A model generated the notes under the pieces. It searched no databases, was not told the DNA's origin, and worked only from the letters and a program-made list of their open reading frames with translations. Positions 6,494-9,086 of a stretch of 9,086 nt of DNA are shown in pieces. This stretch comes from Lachnospiraceae bacterium. Its GTDB lineage: Bacteria; Bacillota; Clostridia; Lachnospirales; Lachnospiraceae. Numbering within the stretch: position 1 is the first letter of the stretch; each line of letters opens with the position of its first letter. The stretch is taken from assembly GCA_017404585.1 (NCBI GenBank), contig JAFRCB010000269.1, positions 1-9,086 of the forward strand, in the 5' to 3' direction. Both the position numbers and the translations under genes were made by a program.

Positions 6494-6532
6494 AAAAAAT
6501 ACGGAAGAGCTGCCACATGGCAGCCCCTCCGT
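6494..6532 (-). terminator. Terminator of the MaoC-like gene, convergent with the activator gene
   Basis: An interrupted hairpin, with ACGGA pairing with TCCGT outside and GCTGCC with GGCAGC inside (6501-6532), is followed on the minus strand by ATTTTTT. It is a good intrinsic terminator for the leftward gene ending at 6564. No T-run follows on the plus strand, so it would stop the activator transcript less well. It is the only structure in the 119-base gap. Confidence 0.82.
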
Positions 6533-6563
6533 CATTGGAAAAGGGGTGTGGAATTGGTGAGAT

Positions 6564-7505
6564 TTACTTGTACTCAAGAAGGCAGTTGTCAATGATGGCC
6601 TTGCCGCTCTCATTGTAAATGCGGTAAATGACCTTGCCCTCCTCAAGCTTCCATGCTTTGAAGAACACCTTGGTTCCCGGGAACGTTACAGCGCGGAGCT
6701 GGGTGGCGATATGCGTCACTCTCTCGGGCTGGTTCGGGATAAAGGCTTGGATCGCAAGTCTGGCGCCGAAGCCGACCGTGCAGAGACCCGGCATGAAAAC
6801 GCCCTGGTATCCGTAGCCCTGGCCTACCTTCGGGTCAATGTGGGTAGCATATGTGTCACCTGTCAGGCGATAGATCGCAGCCAGGTTGTCGGCAATGTAG
6901 TCCTCGCACTCGAAATCAGGCTCTCTGTCCGGGTATGCCATCTTGTTTGAAACATACTTCGGTCTGCCGTTGTTTCCGAAAGCCTTGATCATATGCTGGC
7001 TGCGGACTGTCGCGACCGGATTGCCGGCTATGTCGTACATATCCATCTTGCACTGATTGACGATGCCCTTCTCGCCCCAGTCAAATACTTCCTCGACACA
7101 GTCCTCTGTCAGGAATCTGCCGCAGAACGGATCGATCGGTTTGTAGAATTCAATATCGACACCCATATGCAGGCGGTTGGGAATATAGCCGCCGAGGGCT
7201 TTGATCACGAGATCGCCGGTCAGCTCATTCGGCGCATAGGGAACTTTTCTCTGCGGCTGAAGCTGAATAGCGTTAAGGTAAGTTACAAGGACAAATGTCG
7301 GCAGGGCCTTCAGTCCATCCGGATTGCCCTCCCAGATGTAGGTAAGATCATCTTTCGAGCAGCCGACGCCCAGAGCATACAGGATGATATCTCTCCAAGT
7401 ATAGTCCATATACCTTGCGCCGCAGCCCTTGCCTACGACAGAATCGAAGTCGGGTGTCGGAACCGTATGCCAGTCAACAAATGGTACATCAAAATTCTCA
7501 GCCAT
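6564..7505 (-). CDS. MaoC-like / hydratase-2-type enoyl-CoA hydratase
   Basis: A 313-residue double-hotdog protein resembling eukaryotic and bacterial 2-enoyl-CoA hydratase 2. Its N-terminal half (YTWRDIILYALGVGC at 35-49; LPTFVLV 68-74; HMGVDIEFYKPIDP 113-126) is like the substrate-binding half of those enzymes. Its C-terminal half carries the catalytic hydratase-2 motif YRLTGDTYATHIDP (212-225) with Asp217 and His222, followed by GVFMPGLCTVGFGARL. The expected reaction is reversible, R-specific hydration of a trans-2-enoyl-CoA in the cytoplasm; the acyl group is unknown. AGGAG lies seven bases before the ATG. It is transcribed alone from the sigma-54 promoter at 7584-7599 and ends at the hairpin at 6501-6532. 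With the CoA-transferase in the neighbouring operon it could form consecutive steps: activate an acid to its CoA ester, then hydrate it. A dehydratase in the reverse direction is equally possible. Confidence 0.92.
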   Translation of the reverse strand: MAENFDVPFVDWHTVPTPDFDSVVGKGCGARYMDYTWRDIILYALGVGCSKDDLTYIWEGNPDGLKALPTFVLVTYLNAIQLQPQRKVPYAPNELTGDLVIKALGGYIPNRLHMGVDIEFYKPIDPFCGRFLTEDCVEEVFDWGEKGIVNQCKMDMYDIAGNPVATVRSQHMIKAFGNNGRPKYVSNKMAYPDREPDFECEDYIADNLAAIYRLTGDTYATHIDPKVGQGYGYQGVFMPGLCTVGFGARLAIQAFIPNQPERVTHIATQLRAVTFPGTKVFFKAWKLEEGKVIYRIYNESGKAIIDNCLLEYK

Positions 7506-7540
7506 TATAATTCTCCTCTCTGCAGATATGAATTTGCAAA

Positions 7541-7557
7541 TGACACACTTCGTGTGT
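7541..7557. repeat. TGACACAC box within a palindrome in the maoC leader
   Basis: ACACAC-TTC-GTGTGT (7543-7557) is a perfect six-base-pair inverted repeat containing the TGACACAC box (7541-7548), embedded in AAATGACACACTT as upstream of the activator gene. It is centred about 29 bases downstream of the predicted maoC start. It could act as an operator or a leader RNA hairpin, or serve the divergent rpoN promoter from about -105. Confidence 0.7.
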
Positions 7558-7583
7558 TTGCTACATTTTTACTATAATTAATA

Positions 7584-7599
7584 AGCAAGTTTCATGCCA
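7584..7599 (-). promoter_or_regulatory. Sigma-54 (-24/-12) promoter of the MaoC-like gene
   Basis: Minus strand TGGCATGAAACTTGCT differs from TGGCACRNNNNTTGCW only at the sixth base. GG and GC fall exactly at -25/-24 and -13/-12. The predicted start is near 7573, a leader of about 68 bases before the ATG at 7505. Confidence 0.87.
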
Positions 7600-7613
7600 A
7601 CAAGCTGCATTTG

Positions 7614-7642
7614 TTGTGATTCCACTGCATTCGTGCTATATT
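7614..7642 (+). promoter_or_regulatory. Candidate extended -10 sigma-70 promoter for rpoN
   Basis: TTGTGA (7614-7619), a 17-base spacer, then TGC-TATATT with the -10 hexamer at 7637-7642. The predicted start is near 7649, about 100 bases before the rpoN ATG. A second TATAAT at 7573-7578 lacks a good -35 partner. CTGCATT occurs twice here, 20 bases apart (7605 and 7625). Confidence 0.6.
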
Positions 7643-7702
7643 CATCTCAGTGGTGCGGACATTCGGAAACTTAAGCGCAGCATATCTTCCTGACTTTAAT
7701 TT

Positions 7703-7730
7703 TCCCGTTCAGCAAAAATGCCCTGCGGGA
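7703..7730 (+). other. Small nested hairpin in the rpoN leader
   Basis: TCCCG (7703-7707) pairs with CGGGA (7726-7730), enclosing GCA-AAAA-TGC. It ends 19 bases before the ATG of rpoN, which has no clear Shine-Dalgarno sequence. A role in translation is possible but only inferred; the pairing is weak. Confidence 0.35.
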
Positions 7731-7749
7731 TCCAACTCCGGTGTATATT

Positions 7750-9086
7750 ATGGCTTTAGAACTTCGGCAGCAGCAAAAACAGAATCTTTCCCAGCGCATG
7801 ATACAGTCAGTGCAGATCCTGCAGATGAGTTCACAGGAGCTGGAATCCTACGTCGATGAGCTCGCGCTCGAAAACCCCGCTATGGACGTGAAAAAGTCCC
7901 AGGGGGAATCAATCGACTCCTGGCACCAGAATTACGCGGAAGCGGAACATGACCACTACCTTGCGCAGCGTCAGCGGAACGATGATGATTATGATCCCAG
8001 AGATACCTGGAATTTCAATATGCAGCACGGCGAGACGCTCAAAGAATATCTGTGGTCACAGATAAACCCCAGGCTGTTCTCAAAATCCGAGATACTTATC
8101 CTTGATTATATGATGGACTGCCTCGACGACAGAGGCTACCTCACAGAATCCGCAGGAGAGACCGCCGACCGTTTTGATGCGGAAGAAGATCAGGTCAGAG
8201 ATCTGATCCATTTTCTGCAGACCCTGGAGCCGGCGGGCATATGCGCACATAATATAAGCGAATGTCTGCAGCTTCAGCTGGATAGAAAAGGGCTCCTCAA
8301 TGATGCGCTGAAGGAGCTCACCGATCAGCATTTGCCTCTTGTCGCCAAAAGCAAGACCTCGTCTATCGCCTCAAAACTCGGGATCTCGAAATCCCAGGCT
8401 TCAAAATACTGCGATTTGATAAAGACGCTTGACCCCAGGCCGGGCGGCCGCTTTTACCGGCAGGAAGAGATACAATATATCATTCCGGACGTCTATGTGA
8501 CAAAAAAGGGCGATGATTTCGAGATCAGTCTGAACGCAAAAGACACGCCGGTCGTGTCAGTCAATGACTACTACCAGCGGCTTTTGAAGAGTACAAAGGA
8601 CGGGGACGTAAAAGAGTATCTTGACACAAAAATCAAACAGACTGCCTGGGTGCGCCAGTGCATAGAGCAGCGCCGCACGACCATGATCAAAGTCACACGG
8701 GAGATCATACAATTTCAGCGCGCTTTTTTTGAGCAGGGACCCGACTATATGAAACCGCTCAAAATAGCGGAGATCGCGGATGCCATTGAGATGCATGAAT
8801 CCACTGTCAGCCGCGCGATCGACAAGAAATATTTGCAGTGCTCCTTCGGTGTTTTTCCCATGAGCTACTTTTTCCAGAGAAAAGCCACCGCCCGGGACAC
8901 AAGGTCGTGTGCCATAGATGAGCAGAGCTTTACAAGCGACCAGATAAAAAAGACCCTTCGTGAGATCATTGCGACCGAGGATTCAAAGAAGCCGTACAGC
9001 GACCGCATTCTGAGCGAAAAGCTTGCTGAACGCGGCATCTCGATTTCCCGCCGCACCGTGGCAAAATACAGAGTCGAAGCCGGCAT
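7750..9086 (+). CDS. rpoN: RNA polymerase sigma-54 factor RpoN, cut by the right window edge
   Basis: 445 complete codons are present with no stop, so the gene continues only a short way beyond the edge. Region I (1-45) is the Gln/Leu-rich activator-response region: ELRQQQKQNLSQRMIQSVQILQ in outline, ending with ELALENP. An acidic region II follows (about 46-95, many Asp/Glu). The core-binding region III then contains LQTLEPAGICAHNISECL near 157-174 and LDPRPGGRFY near 227-236. A helix-turn-helix for the -12 element follows MKPLKIAEIADAI (from 334), with HESTVSRAI. The RpoN box that reads the -24 element is RRTVAKYR (434-441), with the preceding residue Ser instead of the usual Ala. The start is the ATG at 7750, beginning MALELRQQQ as in the family; an in-frame GTG at 7741 is possible. 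No strong ribosome site is seen. The gene is divergent from the sigma-54-dependent maoC gene. Confidence 0.96.
   Translation, partial: MALELRQQQKQNLSQRMIQSVQILQMSSQELESYVDELALENPAMDVKKSQGESIDSWHQNYAEAEHDHYLAQRQRNDDDYDPRDTWNFNMQHGETLKEYLWSQINPRLFSKSEILILDYMMDCLDDRGYLTESAGETADRFDAEEDQVRDLIHFLQTLEPAGICAHNISECLQLQLDRKGLLNDALKELTDQHLPLVAKSKTSSIASKLGISKSQASKYCDLIKTLDPRPGGRFYRQEEIQYIIPDVYVTKKGDDFEISLNAKDTPVVSVNDYYQRLLKSTKDGDVKEYLDTKIKQTAWVRQCIEQRRTTMIKVTREIIQFQRAFFEQGPDYMKPLKIAEIADAIEMHESTVSRAIDKKYLQCSFGVFPMSYFFQRKATARDTRSCAIDEQSFTSDQIKKTLREIIATEDSKKPYSDRILSEKLAERGISISRRTVAKYRVEAG

Noticed and set aside
7650..7859. 69-residue plus-strand open frame overlapping the start of rpoN
   Set aside because: It lies in another frame over the rpoN N-terminus, shows no known family, and the rpoN frame has clear sigma-54 motifs.

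Overview
The window looks like chromosomal DNA from an anaerobic, moderate-GC Firmicute, probably a clostridial relative. This is inferred from AGGAGG-type ribosome binding sites, Firmicute-style TTGACA/TGnTATRAT promoters, a class C group II intron resembling the well-known Oceanobacillus one, and the style of its sigma-54 activator. No taxon can be named from the sequence alone.

Layout. Positions 5-1987 (minus strand) are a complete class IIC group II intron: 5' end GTGTGCC, domain I-IV RNA, a maturase/reverse-transcriptase ORF in domain IV, then domains V and VI. It sits directly after a terminator-like hairpin that follows a two-gene minus-strand operon. That operon encodes a DUF6282-type metal-dependent hydrolase (3222-4115) and a family III CoA-transferase (2056-3225), joined by an ATGA overlap. 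Divergent from it, a plus-strand gene (4387-6444) encodes a sigma-54-dependent activator (bEBP). Convergent with the activator, across a shared hairpin, is a minus-strand MaoC/hydratase-2-like enzyme (6564-7505). Divergent from that gene is rpoN, the sigma-54 factor itself (from 7750), which runs off the right edge only a few residues short of its expected end.

How the parts fit. Both minus-strand transcripts carry -24/-12 sigma-54 promoters: 4237-4252 matches the full consensus and 7584-7599 has one mismatch. Each faces a plus-strand gene for one component of sigma-54 transcription, the activator in one case and the sigma factor in the other. A repeated box, TGACACA(C), lies upstream of the first promoter in three helically phased copies that also overlap the activator's own sigma-70 promoter. 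It occurs once in the maoC leader and again as a tandem cluster behind the CoA-transferase gene, where the intron has inserted. My reading is a self-contained sigma-54 regulon: dedicated sigma factor, activator, enhancer boxes and at least two target transcripts. It would control a small acyl-CoA pathway in which the CoA-transferase activates an acid, the MaoC enzyme hydrates an enoyl-CoA, and a DUF6282 hydrolase acts on an unknown substrate. The promoters and boxes are visible in the sequence; the assignment of boxes to this activator and the pathway are inference.

The remaining non-coding stretches are accounted for: 1427-1987 is structured intron RNA, 2002-2055 a repeat cluster and hairpin, 4116-4386 and 7506-7749 are divergent promoter regions, and 6445-6563 is a convergent terminator region.
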